A DNA stretch of 64,000 bases from Enterococcus florum (GTDB lineage: Bacteria; Bacillota; Bacilli; Lactobacillales; Enterococcaceae): NCBI RefSeq assembly GCF_004309355.1, contig NZ_BJCC01000022.1, forward strand, positions 1-64,000, written 5' to 3'. Below, one piece after another: positions 1 through 8,721 of this stretch (positions are counted from its first letter, which is position 1; the number at the start of each line of letters is the position of its first letter). Both the position numbers and the translations under genes were made by a program. The notes under the pieces are model-generated. The model saw only the letters and a program-made list of their open reading frames with translations, made no database searches and was not told the DNA's origin.

Positions 1-51
1 GTGCCTAGAGCTATAAGGGATTCGGGCGATATATCATGTTTCAAGTTTTAG
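1..51 (+). other. C-terminal tail of a reading frame entering from the left edge
   Basis: Frame 1 is the only forward frame open at the left edge. It runs 16 codons, ends in TAG at 49-51 and encodes a tail ending ISCFKF. The next genes are an exporter and a peptide maturase, so this could be the end of an upstream biosynthetic gene or a precursor peptide. The visible part carries only one Cys and no recognisable motif, so it may also be chance. Confidence 0.2.
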
Positions 52-232
52 TTATTTAATCGAATATTGAACTCTCGTGTAAAAATTTGAATGTTTAATA
101 AACCGAAGGAAAACAGGGAAAAGCACTTAATAATAATATGTATAATTGTATGTGAAAAGTGAAATATCAAACAATACTCAGAGTTACCTTCAAAATATTC
201 CTAAAAAAGACAGAAAAAGGTCGTGATAGAAA

Positions 233-2008
233 ATGGAAAATCTATCTACTACTCAAGCATTACAAACCCTGTTTAGAGCAATTCGAATGCTTTATAAGTT
301 CAAAAGATCACTATTGTTTATCATGTGTATTAAAACACTAATTGAGGGCATGATTACCCCCCTCTTACTAGTCGTAATGCAGCAAGCAATAAATAATATT
401 CAAACTAAAACTGGAAATTTTACTATTATAATTTGGATGTTTTGTTTTTATTTTTTAATAAAGATATTGTTTGAAATTTTTGATACTTGGTTGAATGTTT
501 ATACTGAAAAAGTCCAAAGTCTCTTTTCTAAAGATATAGAATTGCGAATCTATGACAAGATTTCTTCCATGGATCTGGAAGATTTTGAAAATCATGAAAC
601 TTACGATCTACTTAGAAGAGCGCAAACGCAAAGAGGGGAAAACATTGTTTCCTTTTTCAAAGAATTCATGGGAATATTAAGAGAACTGATCAATTGTGCT
701 GGTATGTTAATAATATTAGTACGATTTAATATTGTTCTAGTCTTTTTAGTAACCTTGATACCTATAGTTCAGTACTTCTTTTCGTTAAAAATTGGAAAGG
801 AGCAATTTAGTACCATGGTTGCTCGAACATCTAAGGAAAGAAAAGTCTGGTATATTGACTACTTGTTTACTACAGGAAATGCATTCAAAGAACTTAAACT
901 ATTCAATTTCGAATCTTTTCTAAAAATACAGTATGAAAAGCTAAAAAAAATAATTATTACTCAAGACATAAAAATTGCAAAAAAATATGCAAATAACTCT
1001 TTATTATTTACAACTTTTGATTTGATTTCTTCATTCGGACTATATGTGTATATAGGATACAAAACCTTTAGTTCAATAATTCTGATCGGTGATATGACAA
1101 CTTATATAAACGGTATTGATAGTGTAAAGAATAGTGTTTCCTCATGTATTCAAGCTGCTTCCAATATTACACGAAATAGTTTTTATCTGTCTTTACTTTT
1201 CAAATTTCTAGATCAAGATAACCAAAATACTACTGTTGGAAATGATATTCGGAAAAAGACTATAACAAGTATTGAAACTATTGAACTAAAAAATGTTTCA
1301 TACAAATATTTAGGCTCGTCTGATTATGCAATAAAAAATGTATCATTCGTATTAAAAAAGGGTAGTGTGTTAGGGATTATTGGAAAAAATGGATCAGGGA
1401 AGTCTACATTGATTAAAATTATCTTAGGTTTTTATAAAAACTATGATGGAACAGTATTAGTTAATTCCAAAGATTTGAGAGACATTGATTCTTACTCATA
1501 CCAAAAACAAATTAGTGCCGTATTTCAAGATTTTATAAAATATGAGTTTTCATTAAAGGACAATGTGATGATATCAGATATATCTAAATATAATGAAGAA
1601 GATAAGTTCATTAATTCTATAAAAGATGTCGGATTAAACGATTATATCCATAATCATGATATGATATTAGGGAAATGGTTCGAAGGAACGGATTTATCTA
1701 TAGGACAATGGCAAAAAGTTGCAATTGCACGATCAATTTTTAAGGATTGTAGTATGTTAATAATGGATGAAGCGGATGCGTCACTTGATGTAATATCGCA
1801 AAAAGAAATTTACAAATTGATTGCAAAAATCTATACAAACAAGATTGGGATTTTTGTGTCACACAAAGTAATAAGTACAGGGAAAATTGCATCAGAAATA
1901 CTAGTATTAAAGAAAGGAGAGGTTGTAGAATACGGGAGCTCTGAGAAATTGGCTGAAAATCATAAGCATTATTTTGAAATGTTAGAAGCAGATATGGATT
2001 ATAACTGA
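233..2008 (+). CDS. ABC exporter, fused membrane and ATPase domains (peptide/RiPP type)
   Basis: This 591-residue protein is a half-transporter with an N-terminal six-helix membrane domain (about residues 20-310) and a C-terminal ATPase. The Walker A GKNGSGKST is at about 383-391, the signature LSIGQ at about 487, Walker B MLIMDEAD at about 507, and the switch His in VSHK at about 541. There is no N-terminal C39 peptidase domain, so it should not cleave a leader itself. The layout resembles lantibiotic/bacteriocin exporters of the NisT/SpaT kind. A radical SAM maturase 1.2 kb downstream makes export of a modified peptide the likely role; the substrate is inferred, not seen. The start at 233 follows a weak purine-rich stretch, and an overlapping 60-codon frame at 159 was set aside. 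The gene is AT-rich. Confidence 0.85.
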   Translation: MENLSTTQALQTLFRAIRMLYKFKRSLLFIMCIKTLIEGMITPLLLVVMQQAINNIQTKTGNFTIIIWMFCFYFLIKILFEIFDTWLNVYTEKVQSLFSKDIELRIYDKISSMDLEDFENHETYDLLRRAQTQRGENIVSFFKEFMGILRELINCAGMLIILVRFNIVLVFLVTLIPIVQYFFSLKIGKEQFSTMVARTSKERKVWYIDYLFTTGNAFKELKLFNFESFLKIQYEKLKKIIITQDIKIAKKYANNSLLFTTFDLISSFGLYVYIGYKTFSSIILIGDMTTYINGIDSVKNSVSSCIQAASNITRNSFYLSLLFKFLDQDNQNTTVGNDIRKKTITSIETIELKNVSYKYLGSSDYAIKNVSFVLKKGSVLGIIGKNGSGKSTLIKIILGFYKNYDGTVLVNSKDLRDIDSYSYQKQISAVFQDFIKYEFSLKDNVMISDISKYNEEDKFINSIKDVGLNDYIHNHDMILGKWFEGTDLSIGQWQKVAIARSIFKDCSMLIMDEADASLDVISQKEIYKLIAKIYTNKIGIFVSHKVISTGKIASEILVLKKGEVVEYGSSEKLAENHKHYFEMLEADMDYN

Positions 2009-2154
2009 TCTTTATTAAGAAGATGACTATATAAAAACACTTTTAACATCACATTGATACTATGCGTTGATAGACTTCAGATTAACAAAATTCAAAAGGA
2101 TATTTTCAGTGATAATTATTAAGAGAAAGCATAATGAAAAAAGGCGTCTTTTAA

Positions 2155-2199
2155 AAAGAGGCTGTGACAAACACCCATGGCGGTTGTCACAGTCTCTTT
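2155..2199. terminator. Bidirectional rho-independent terminator
   Basis: Arms of 16 bases (AAAGAGGCTGTGACAA and its near-perfect complement) enclose a 13-base loop, with A-rich and T-rich flanks. It sits between the exporter gene and the convergent XRE gene and can end both transcripts. Confidence 0.85.
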
Positions 2200-2242
2200 C
2201 AATTGTCTAAAGTATTGTTATAAGGATTTTAATTAATTTTCG

Positions 2243-2812
2243 TCAAACACCAGTAGCAAAAACTATTACTCCACTATAGGTGAGTATTGTTAACAAGAAT
2301 GAGAAAACTGTAATAAAAAAAGAGATGAAGATAATAATCTGAATTATGCGATGAATAATTTTTTGTGTCATATTTAAAGATTCTTTGTAGAAAGACTTAA
2401 AGTATAGTACAGCCACAAAACAAATTGAAATGATAAACATGATTTGGAGTGGAATATCAGCCATTAGCATCCTTGAACCATGAACTAATAAAGGATTCAA
2501 AGACAGAATTGAAAATAATGAAACAAAGAAACATACAATAAGTATAAAGATACTTTGACCTAACAATTGATTAATAACAGCGTCATCTCTAATCTTTTTC
2601 ATAAGTTGCTCATCTCCTTTAATTAATATATCCAGCGAGACATCAAAAAATAAACTTATTTGCAACACCATATTTATATCTGGCAGACTTTTTCCAGTTT
2701 CCCAGTTGGAAATTGTCTGTCTTGAAATATTGAGTTCATCGGCTAGTTGTTGTTGAGTAATCAATTTCTTTTTCCGCAGGTGTGTAATAGTTTTTCCAAT
2801 CACGTTAAACAT
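2243..2812 (-). CDS. XRE-family transcriptional regulator with membrane C-terminus
   Basis: The 189-residue protein starts with a Cro/CI helix-turn-helix at about residues 6-60, with the recognition helix in ELNISRQTISNWETGKSLP. It continues into a hydrophobic half with about three predicted membrane helices (roughly 82-108, 118-140 and 152-185). This design, a DNA-binding head on a membrane anchor, is common in Firmicutes and often senses envelope or peptide stress. It lies between the exporter and the maturase on the opposite strand, so it may control the cassette. That is inference from position. An AGGAGA-like ribosome site precedes the ATG at 2812. Confidence 0.85.
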   Translation of the reverse strand: MFNVIGKTITHLRKKKLITQQQLADELNISRQTISNWETGKSLPDINMVLQISLFFDVSLDILIKGDEQLMKKIRDDAVINQLLGQSIFILIVCFFVSLFSILSLNPLLVHGSRMLMADIPLQIMFIISICFVAVLYFKSFYKESLNMTQKIIHRIIQIIIFISFFITVFSFLLTILTYSGVIVFATGV

Positions 2813-3261
2813 CTCCTTTCTTCACATATATTGTATTCTGTGAATTAAAAAAAATCTAGCAAATATGTAATGCAAATGATTTTTCCTGATGTAAAGATGA
2901 TTTGACAAAGTTCTCTACAACAGTAATTCCTGAGTATTGAATTGAATAGACGGATAAAAATCAATAATTGTTTTTGTCTCAAAAGAATTACCTGTTATTG
3001 TTACAATTAATGAATATATTGAATAATTCCAACGAAGTAAGAATAAAAGGAAAAAGTATGAACTATCCTTTTATACCAACGCTTATAGGCTATGAAATGT
3101 AAACTCAACAGTATTGAAGCAGTTTCGTAACTACTCAATAATAATAAATGATGGTAGGATAAAAATGTAAATATTACTAAGTGCTCTTCTCTGTTATCAC
3201 TTAAAGTTCAGTTTTCTATAACCTTTATTGTTAATTACTTCACATTAGGAAGGAGAATTTC
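2813..3261. other. 449-bp AT-rich gap upstream of the radical SAM gene; one very short possible ORF
   Basis: This is where a RiPP precursor gene would be expected. The best candidate is a 14-codon frame at 3058-3102 (MNYPFIPTLIGYEM) behind a purine-rich AAAAGGAAAAAG site. It has no Cys and is too short for a leader plus core, so support is weak. No repeated Cys motif, strong hairpin or RNA family was recognised in the gap. The maturase promoter must lie here. Confidence 0.3.
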
Positions 3262-4689
3262 ATGAAGAACAATATTCCGTTTGTCCATTTGTTTAATGTT
3301 TCAGAAAACCATTATATGTTTGATGTGAATACTGATTCGATACTAAAAATTACCGAGAGTACGAGTAAAAAAGTAAACGATTTATTCGATAAATCTAAAC
3401 ATGGAGAGGTTGAAAATTCAGAAGATCTTCTGAAACTTAGGGAAAATGGGTATCTAAAATCAAATAGAGTCGAAAAGACGCTACACCCTAGCACAAAACT
3501 GTTGCCGACAATATTGAGATCAAAAATAAATTTTCTTGTTCTTCAAGTCACTCAAGGATGTAATCTAAGGTGTAGTTATTGCATTTATTCTGGATTGTAT
3601 GATACGAGACAGCATTCGAAAAAAAAAATGTCTTTTGATACTGCTAAGAAAGCTATGGACTATTTGATCACTCATTCGACTGATAGTCCCGACTTAAAAG
3701 TAGGTTTTTATGGTGGAGAGCCTCTATTAGAATTTGAATTAATTAAAAAATGCGTTGATTACATGGAAACTATGGGAGCTAATAAACCTCGAGTATATAA
3801 CATTACCACAAATGGAACATGCTTGACTTCAAACGTAATGGATTTTTTTGTCAAACACAATTTCAGAGTTACGATTAGTCTTGATGGACCTGAAAATGTA
3901 CATGATAGAAGTAGAAGATTTGTCGATAGCGATAAGGGGTCATTCAGATTGATAAAACGGAATTTGGAAAAATTTAAAGAAAGACATCCACAATATTATT
4001 CTCAAAACGTTGGTTTCAACACTGTTTTAACATCAAAAGACAGTTATTTTGAAATAAGTGATTATTTTAATTCTGAAGATGTGTTTTCGAACTCAGAGTT
4101 TTCATGTAATTTTGTATCGGATGCCCAGTCTAAAGATGCTATCAATATAAATGATCAATTCCTTCAAGAATATTACTATGAATATTTCAAAATGTTATTG
4201 TCCAAAGTTGGGCGTGTGGGTGAAAAGAATGTATCAGTAATTATTAAGCAGGAATTTACTAATATATGGCAAACTCGAACGGGAAAACAAAATTTTAAAA
4301 GGGAAAAATTGCCTAGTATTTCCCATCACGCGGGTCCTTGTATTCCTGGAGAAAAGTCGCTTTTTGTGACTGCTGATGAAAAATTATTTCCTTGTGAGAG
4401 AGTTAGTGAAAATTCTGAATATTGTAGTTTAGGCAGCCTTGATTCAGGAGTAGATGTTAACAAAGCTGAAAAAATGTTAAATGTTGAGACCGGCATGGAA
4501 AAGCACTGCCATAATTGTTGGGCTTACGAATATTGTGGAATGTGTTGTAGATTTTCCACAAGTCAAGCTGATATCACAAAACAGATTCAAATGAGGTGCT
4601 CAGGTATGAGAACAGGAGTGGAGAATTTGTTCAAGGATTACTGTGTATTGCGCGAATTAGGATTCGATTTTGAAGTTAACCATAATTAG
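3262..4689 (+). CDS. Radical SAM/SPASM peptide maturase (CcpM-like)
   Basis: The 475-residue protein carries the radical SAM cluster motif CxxxCxxC (C100, C104, C107 in CNLRCSYC) and the GGEP motif that binds SAM. A C-terminal SPASM region has a first Cys near 360 (GPCIPG), a Cys in LFPCERV, and a dense CHNCWAYEYCGMCC block near 415-430 that would bind auxiliary Fe-S clusters. The N-terminal 85 residues resemble a peptide-recognition head. Such enzymes install thioether or other radical crosslinks in ribosomal peptides. The opening (PFVHLFNV, FDVN) and overall layout recall the clostridial Cys-rich-peptide maturase CcpM, an assignment made from memory of the family. AGGAGAA precedes the ATG. 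The downstream partner is truncated, so the pathway may be inactive. Confidence 0.85.
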   Translation: MKNNIPFVHLFNVSENHYMFDVNTDSILKITESTSKKVNDLFDKSKHGEVENSEDLLKLRENGYLKSNRVEKTLHPSTKLLPTILRSKINFLVLQVTQGCNLRCSYCIYSGLYDTRQHSKKKMSFDTAKKAMDYLITHSTDSPDLKVGFYGGEPLLEFELIKKCVDYMETMGANKPRVYNITTNGTCLTSNVMDFFVKHNFRVTISLDGPENVHDRSRRFVDSDKGSFRLIKRNLEKFKERHPQYYSQNVGFNTVLTSKDSYFEISDYFNSEDVFSNSEFSCNFVSDAQSKDAININDQFLQEYYYEYFKMLLSKVGRVGEKNVSVIIKQEFTNIWQTRTGKQNFKREKLPSISHHAGPCIPGEKSLFVTADEKLFPCERVSENSEYCSLGSLDSGVDVNKAEKMLNVETGMEKHCHNCWAYEYCGMCCRFSTSQADITKQIQMRCSGMRTGVENLFKDYCVLRELGFDFEVNHN

Positions 4690-4699
4690 GAGGGATGAA

Positions 4700-4942
4700 A
4701 TGTCTAAAGTAGTGATTTATCCATTCGATAAAGGATCTGAGGTAATAGTGTCTAATAGAAAACATTTGATAGATTTGGAGATATCTCAATTAATTTGTCC
4801 AAATGGATGGGGTTATAAGAGCTATGATGGTGTTAATGTGGATCATAATTTCAATGCTAACTGTGATTTACTTATTATTCCCGAGTATGAGAACGAGATT
4901 AATTTTGAAATTGAAATCATTGTGTTAAAATATATTGGCTAA
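4700..4942 (+). pseudogene. Truncated peptide-maturation companion protein (TIGR04066-like)
   Basis: An AGGAGGG site at 4688-4694 selects the ATG at 4700, not an in-frame ATG 30 bases earlier. Only 80 residues remain. The N-terminus (VVIYPFDKGSEVIVSNRKHL, then ICPNGWGYKSYDG) resembles the start of proteins found beside CcpM-type maturases (TIGR04066), which I recall as several hundred residues long. The match is from memory. The frame degrades after about residue 70 and ends inside the tail of a convergent broken acyltransferase gene, which fits a deletion junction near 4.93 kb. It probably formed an operon with the maturase, starting 10 bases after its stop. Confidence 0.5.
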
Positions 4943-5582
4943 AGGATAAGTGATTCTTTTTGGCTGCTATTTTTATTTTATTTGCAGCAAAGCACTCTGT
5001 AAGAATATGATCAGAAGAAGTCTTTGAAATTCCAATTTGATATACTGTTTCCTTCATCGTCATTTCTTTTCGAATAATGTTTGGTGGGGTAGACATGTAT
5101 ATTTTTGTTGCATCTTCTGATTCTTCTGGGTCAGGTCTATCAGCACAAACAATGATATCACCCTTGCTGACAGAGAGACCAAGTAGTTCGTAATACCTAA
5201 CGATCAAGGCCTTCGTAAATGTTGTAAGACCCATACCATTACAGATACTATGGGTGGTTTTCACAGTAAAATGAGTTTGATCATAGGTGATTCTTATCAT
5301 ATGACGACTCCCGCTACTATAATAATCATCAAAAATAAATTGAGTACCTTCTGGCTGTACTGGAGCATATTGAGTAAGAATCTCGAAGTTATAGTGAAAA
5401 AATCCTTTTTTACTCGGTCATTTAGAAAAGGTAGACGCCGCATTAAATCATTTGCGGCTGTTTACATGGTTCACTCGTTTTTTCAAGTGAACAGAAAGGG
5501 CAAATACACCTGTCTGTTCATTATTATTGATAGCAGTATAGTATTGGCCCATTAGATCGATTTTCATAAATTTATTCTCCAT
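4917..5582 (-). pseudogene. Frameshifted fragment of a condensation-domain-like acyltransferase
   Basis: Read from 5582 on the minus strand, after a GAGGGG site, the protein begins MENKFMKIDLMGQYYTA and runs to a TGA near 5455. Homologous sequence resumes in a second frame (NDLMRRLPFLNDRVKK) and again in a third (GFFHYNFEILTQYAP) that stays open to 4917. The last part holds HSICNGMG, equivalent to the HHxxxDG-type active motif of condensation/alcohol acetyltransferase proteins, with Asn where Asp is expected. At least two frameshifts and a missing C-terminal half make this a pseudogene. Its 3' end overlaps the truncated maturation protein, so both appear cut at one rearrangement. Confidence 0.65.
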
Positions 5583-5606
5583 TTCCCCTCCTGAAAAACG
5601 ATTTCT

Positions 5607-5975
5607 TTATCTTTTTGTTTGCGGCTCCAAAATCACAGCAATATGGGAAGATTTTTCAAAATCACTCGTTTTTGAAAGTCGATAGCCATCGTTTACAACA
5701 ATCGTAAAATCCCCATTTTCTCTTATAATCAACTTCATTAATTTAGAAATATACTTTTGTTGAAGATTTCCGTTAATCAGTAATTTTCCTTTCGTATGAC
5801 TCAAAAGCGTTTTTAACTTTTTTATTGACCCGCTGATATTTTTATGAAAATCCTTGAACGTTATGAAATGCATAATTTTTTTTGAGTTGCTCCCTAACAG
5901 CAGATCAGATTCAATTACAGGCCTATTTGCATTTTTTTGATGTTGTAGGATATATTGTTGAATTTTTTTAATCAT
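5607..5975 (-). CDS. Small cytoplasmic protein resembling YueI (DUF1694)
   Basis: The start at 5975 is chosen because GAGGAG lies a proper distance upstream; a start 15 bases earlier overlaps that site. The 122-residue product lacks membrane segments. Its centre (KGKLLINGNLQQKYISKLMKLI followed by FTIVVND) resembles the conserved region of YueI-like proteins, whose function is unknown. It overlaps the upstream TetR reading frame by 8 bases (ATGATTAA), suggesting translational coupling. Both neighbours in the operon are broken, so it may be a passenger awaiting loss. The family call is from memory and moderate. Confidence 0.5.
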   Translation of the reverse strand: MIKKIQQYILQHQKNANRPVIESDLLLGSNSKKIMHFITFKDFHKNISGSIKKLKTLLSHTKGKLLINGNLQQKYISKLMKLIIRENGDFTIVVNDGYRLSKTSDFEKSSHIAVILEPQTKR

Positions 5976-6566
5976 TTTTGATCTCCTCATTATTCTGTAT
6001 TTTAAATTCTAAGTAAGAATGAACCATCGATTTTAATAGATATAAGTAATCTGTTTCTTGTCTTTTCGCAGACGTAAATAGTGTTCTGGAAATTATCTGA
6101 CAAAGTATTTTTATTTCTTTTTGTTCAAAGCTTCTCCTAGATAATTGGAAATTCTGAAAACGGACCTCAATAATTTGTGCAATTTTTTCTTCTAAAGAAA
6201 CGAAGGGCTTTATATATTTTCCAGAGTTTAATTTGATTAATTGATTCAAGCATTTAAAAGAAAAGTTCTTTTTACCTAAAGCAATTAGTTTTTCAATAAA
6301 AGTATCCAGCTCTTCTTTTGAAGTAACTTGAGGGAAAGTTTCAAATATCTTGATTAAAATTTCGTGTTTATGGCATCTAGAAACGCATTGATATTTTTGT
6401 AATACCTCAAGAAAAATGGTTTTGAAACATTTGCTACTTTTAAAAGTTCCAGTTGAGAAAAATTAATCGTTTTCTTTCGTTCTGCTAAAAATTTCATCGC
6501 AAAAAACAATCTGTAATCAAGTGCATTTTGATTATTTTCTTTTCTGAAAAATATAATTAGTTCCAT
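5968..6566 (-). pseudogene. TetR-family regulator split by a frameshift
   Basis: From 6566 the minus strand encodes about 70 residues with a TetR-type helix-turn-helix (SQLELLKVANVSKPFFLRYYKN), ending at a TAA near 6354. The adjacent frame carries on without a break from KHEILIKIFETFP to the stop at 5968, giving the effector-binding half. A one-base slip near 6355-6385 joins the two into a protein of about 198 residues, normal for TetR. As written the regulator should be inactive. It heads an operon with the YueI-like gene and the broken acyltransferase. A sequencing error cannot be excluded, but decay next door makes real loss plausible. Confidence 0.65.
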
Positions 6567-6660
6567 ATTGAATCATCTCCATTCATCGTTATAAATAATT
6601 TAAATCCTTTTTTAACGCTAATTATCTGGATTCCTTACTAAGCATTTTAATCAAATTGTA

Positions 6661-6716
6661 TTGAAGATCCCCAAGTGATGTGCTATAACTCATTTATAAG
6701 GTATCCCTTAAAGGGA
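6661..6716 (+). promoter_or_regulatory. Promoter and palindrome ahead of the MerR gene
   Basis: TTGAAG (6661-6666), a 17-base spacer and TATAAC (6684-6689) form a reasonable sigma-A promoter. The palindrome TCCCTTAAAGGGA lies just downstream at 6704-6716 and is a candidate autoregulatory operator. Its place after the -10 box, not in the spacer, is unusual for MerR activators. Confidence 0.55.
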
Positions 6717-6733
6717 AGGTCAAGGAGGAGTTT

Positions 6734-7549
6734 ATGAATCATAAAGATTTATTAACAATTGGAAAACTTGCGGAGCTTTCTGGCATTCACGTAAAGGCTT
6801 TACGATATTATGATCGCATTGGTGTTCTTACTCCAACTATCGTGGATGAAGACAACGGATACAGGTACTATTCGAAGGAGCATGTTCTTTTAGTTGAGAT
6901 AATAAAAATGTGTGCAGATGTAAGTATTCCTCTCAAGGAATTAAAAAATTACTTATCAGATGATGGTTCGATTGAAAACGTTGCTGAGTTAGCAGATATC
7001 GGGATTGAAAAAATCACGCAGCGGATAAAAGAGTTTCAAGAACAGCTCTTATTTTTGGAAGAAATAAAGAGTGATATTCAACGTATTACACGGATCGGTG
7101 AGGGAAAAGAAGACACGATCATTCGTTTTGAAGCAACTGACTATTGGCTAGAACCTTATGAAGGAAACATTGGAGATTTGGAATACCATAGATTAATGGG
7201 AAGGCTTTTTGAAAAGCTTGAGACAGATTTAGGATTGAAATCCAAATATGAAATGGGTACCGCATTTATTAATAGAACTGGAAAATACGAATCCTATATG
7301 TTTATCAGACTTGAAAAAGACGAGAAAAATCTTGATTTTGATAATGTTATTCGAATTCCAAGAACTGCGTATAGATCAGAATTGACGACCGAAAAAAAGG
7401 TAGCCTCTGCTCAAAAAATATTTCCAGACTTACTTTCAATCGATTATGAGAAATTTATCTTTCAACTGGAGATTATTTCTGTCCAAATGAATGAAAAGAG
7501 TCCGAAATATGAGATAAGATGTTCGCTTCCAAATTATTTAAGAAAGTAA
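6734..7549 (+). CDS. MerR-family regulator with GyrI-like effector domain
   Basis: The 271-residue protein has an N-terminal winged helix-turn-helix (LTIGKLAELSGIHVKALRYYDRIGVLTP, about residues 7-36). A dimerising coiled coil follows (about 80-125), then a C-terminal region of about 150 residues that fits the GyrI/BmrR effector fold. Relatives such as BmrR sense hydrophobic drugs or metabolites and activate exporters. No transporter is adjacent, so its target may be elsewhere. GGAGGAG precedes the ATG at 6734. The following 320 bp hold the beta-glucoside control region. Confidence 0.85.
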   Translation: MNHKDLLTIGKLAELSGIHVKALRYYDRIGVLTPTIVDEDNGYRYYSKEHVLLVEIIKMCADVSIPLKELKNYLSDDGSIENVAELADIGIEKITQRIKEFQEQLLFLEEIKSDIQRITRIGEGKEDTIIRFEATDYWLEPYEGNIGDLEYHRLMGRLFEKLETDLGLKSKYEMGTAFINRTGKYESYMFIRLEKDEKNLDFDNVIRIPRTAYRSELTTEKKVASAQKIFPDLLSIDYEKFIFQLEIISVQMNEKSPKYEIRCSLPNYLRK

Positions 7550-7700
7550 CGGATGTCGTCTCAATAATTATTAATTTAAAAAGAGGGGATTAAGAAAAAA
7601 GATACCTTAATTAGCCTTGGTAAATCTGATTGTATAAGACTTTTTGCTACACTAATTATACGAATTCCATTACGGTTTATCTGAAAAATTCTAAAATAGA

Positions 7701-7729
7701 TTGACTTTCTATTTTTTTTTAGCTAATAT
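7701..7729 (+). promoter_or_regulatory. Promoter of the first beta-glucoside operon
   Basis: TTGACT (7701-7706), a 17-base spacer and TAATAT (7724-7729). It lies about 50 bases upstream of the antiterminator RNA and serves the LicT-PTS-GH1-phosphatase genes. Confidence 0.75.
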
Positions 7730-7776
7730 AGTGATGACAAAAGAAACCGCTTTTATTCGACGATAGAATAAAAACG

Positions 7777-7846
7777 AGAGTATGTTACTGAATCGCAGGC
7801 AGACTCAAATCACTAGCATTTTTTGCTGTGGTTTGAGTTTTTTTTG
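7777..7846 (+). promoter_or_regulatory. LicT-type ribonucleic antiterminator overlapping a terminator
   Basis: The leader RNA holds GTATGTTACTG followed by GCAGGCAGAC (7780-7805), close to the RAT element bound by BglG/LicT proteins. The 3' part of the RAT overlaps the left arm of a terminator with arms ACTCAAATCAC (7803-7813) and GTGGTTTGAGT (7828-7838), followed by eight T. Binding of dephosphorylated-PRD antiterminator to the RAT should block the hairpin and open the operon when beta-glucosides are present. Confidence 0.85.
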
Positions 7847-7869
7847 TTCAAAAAAAAGGAGGAGAAACT

Positions 7870-8721
7870 ATGATCATTCGTCAGATACTCAATAATAATA
7901 TTGCTCTAGTGCAGCGGGGTGAGCTAGATGTCATGGTGATATCAAGAGGTGTCTCTTTCAAAAAAAAGGTCGGTGATACGCTAACATTAGCAGAAGTAGA
8001 AAAAGTTTTTGTCCCTGATTCGCATGATGTGCTGGAAAATTATAGTTATCTTCTGAGTCATGCTGATCCATTGACGCTTGACGCAACTGAACAAATCGTG
8101 AAGTATGTTGAGGACCTAGAACAAAAGAAAGTAAATGACTATCTCTATTTAACATTGTTAGATCATATTGATTACGCGTTGAAAAGAGCTGAAAAAAGTC
8201 AATTCATTATTAGTCCGTTGGCTTGGGAAGTCCGAAAATTCTACCCTGAACAGTATGCAATGGGCAAGCGAGCTCTTGCTATCATTACTGAAACGACCGG
8301 AGTTGAATTTCCTGAAAGCGAAGCTATCTCGATAGCTTTACACTTTGTTAACCTGAGCAATCCAGAAATCGACATTGAAGAAACGATAAACGCGATGGAA
8401 GTAATGAATAATATTTTACGAATTATTCGGGTCCATTTTCAATTGGATTTCGATGAAGGATCAATGAACTATAATCGTTTGGTCACTCATTTGCAGTATT
8501 TTATTCAAAGAATCTCGGCAGGTGAAATCTATAAAAGTGAAAATGAGGAATTGAATAAGCAGATTAGAATGATGTATCCCGAAGCTTATCTGTGTGTCAA
8601 TAAGATCCGAATTTACATTTTAGATCGTTACGATCGTGAGATTACTCAAGATGAGGAGACCTATCTTATGCTGCACATTAATCGTGTCACACAACGTGAA
8701 GAAAGAGAGGAGCAACAATAA
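7870..8721 (+). CDS. licT: BglG/LicT-family transcription antiterminator
   Basis: The 283-residue protein has an N-terminal RNA-binding CAT domain (about residues 1-60, MIIRQILNNNIALVQR) and two PTS regulation domains, PRD1 about 65-170 and PRD2 about 172-277. Each PRD carries phosphorylatable His residues, for example in LTLLDHIDYAL, IALHFVNL, LVTHLQYF and LMLHINRV. Family knowledge: the cognate EIIB phosphorylates PRD1 when no sugar is present, and HPr phosphorylates PRD2 for activity. It should bind the RAT 70 bases upstream and autoregulate the operon. GGAGGAG precedes the ATG. Its stop overlaps the PTS start by one base (TAATG), so the two are coupled. Confidence 0.93.
   Translation: MIIRQILNNNIALVQRGELDVMVISRGVSFKKKVGDTLTLAEVEKVFVPDSHDVLENYSYLLSHADPLTLDATEQIVKYVEDLEQKKVNDYLYLTLLDHIDYALKRAEKSQFIISPLAWEVRKFYPEQYAMGKRALAIITETTGVEFPESEAISIALHFVNLSNPEIDIEETINAMEVMNNILRIIRVHFQLDFDEGSMNYNRLVTHLQYFIQRISAGEIYKSENEELNKQIRMMYPEAYLCVNKIRIYILDRYDREITQDEETYLMLHINRVTQREEREEQQ

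Noticed and set aside
159-341. 60-codon forward frame overlapping the start of the exporter gene
   Set aside because: No ribosome site or family pattern; it overlaps the well-supported ABC exporter in another frame.
3058-3102. 14-residue ORF as the RiPP precursor
   Set aside because: It has no Cys and is too short for a leader and core; kept only as a note in the gap annotation.
5250-5555. 101-codon plus-strand frame
   Set aside because: It is the complement of the frameshifted acyltransferase; the minus strand carries the recognisable protein sequence.
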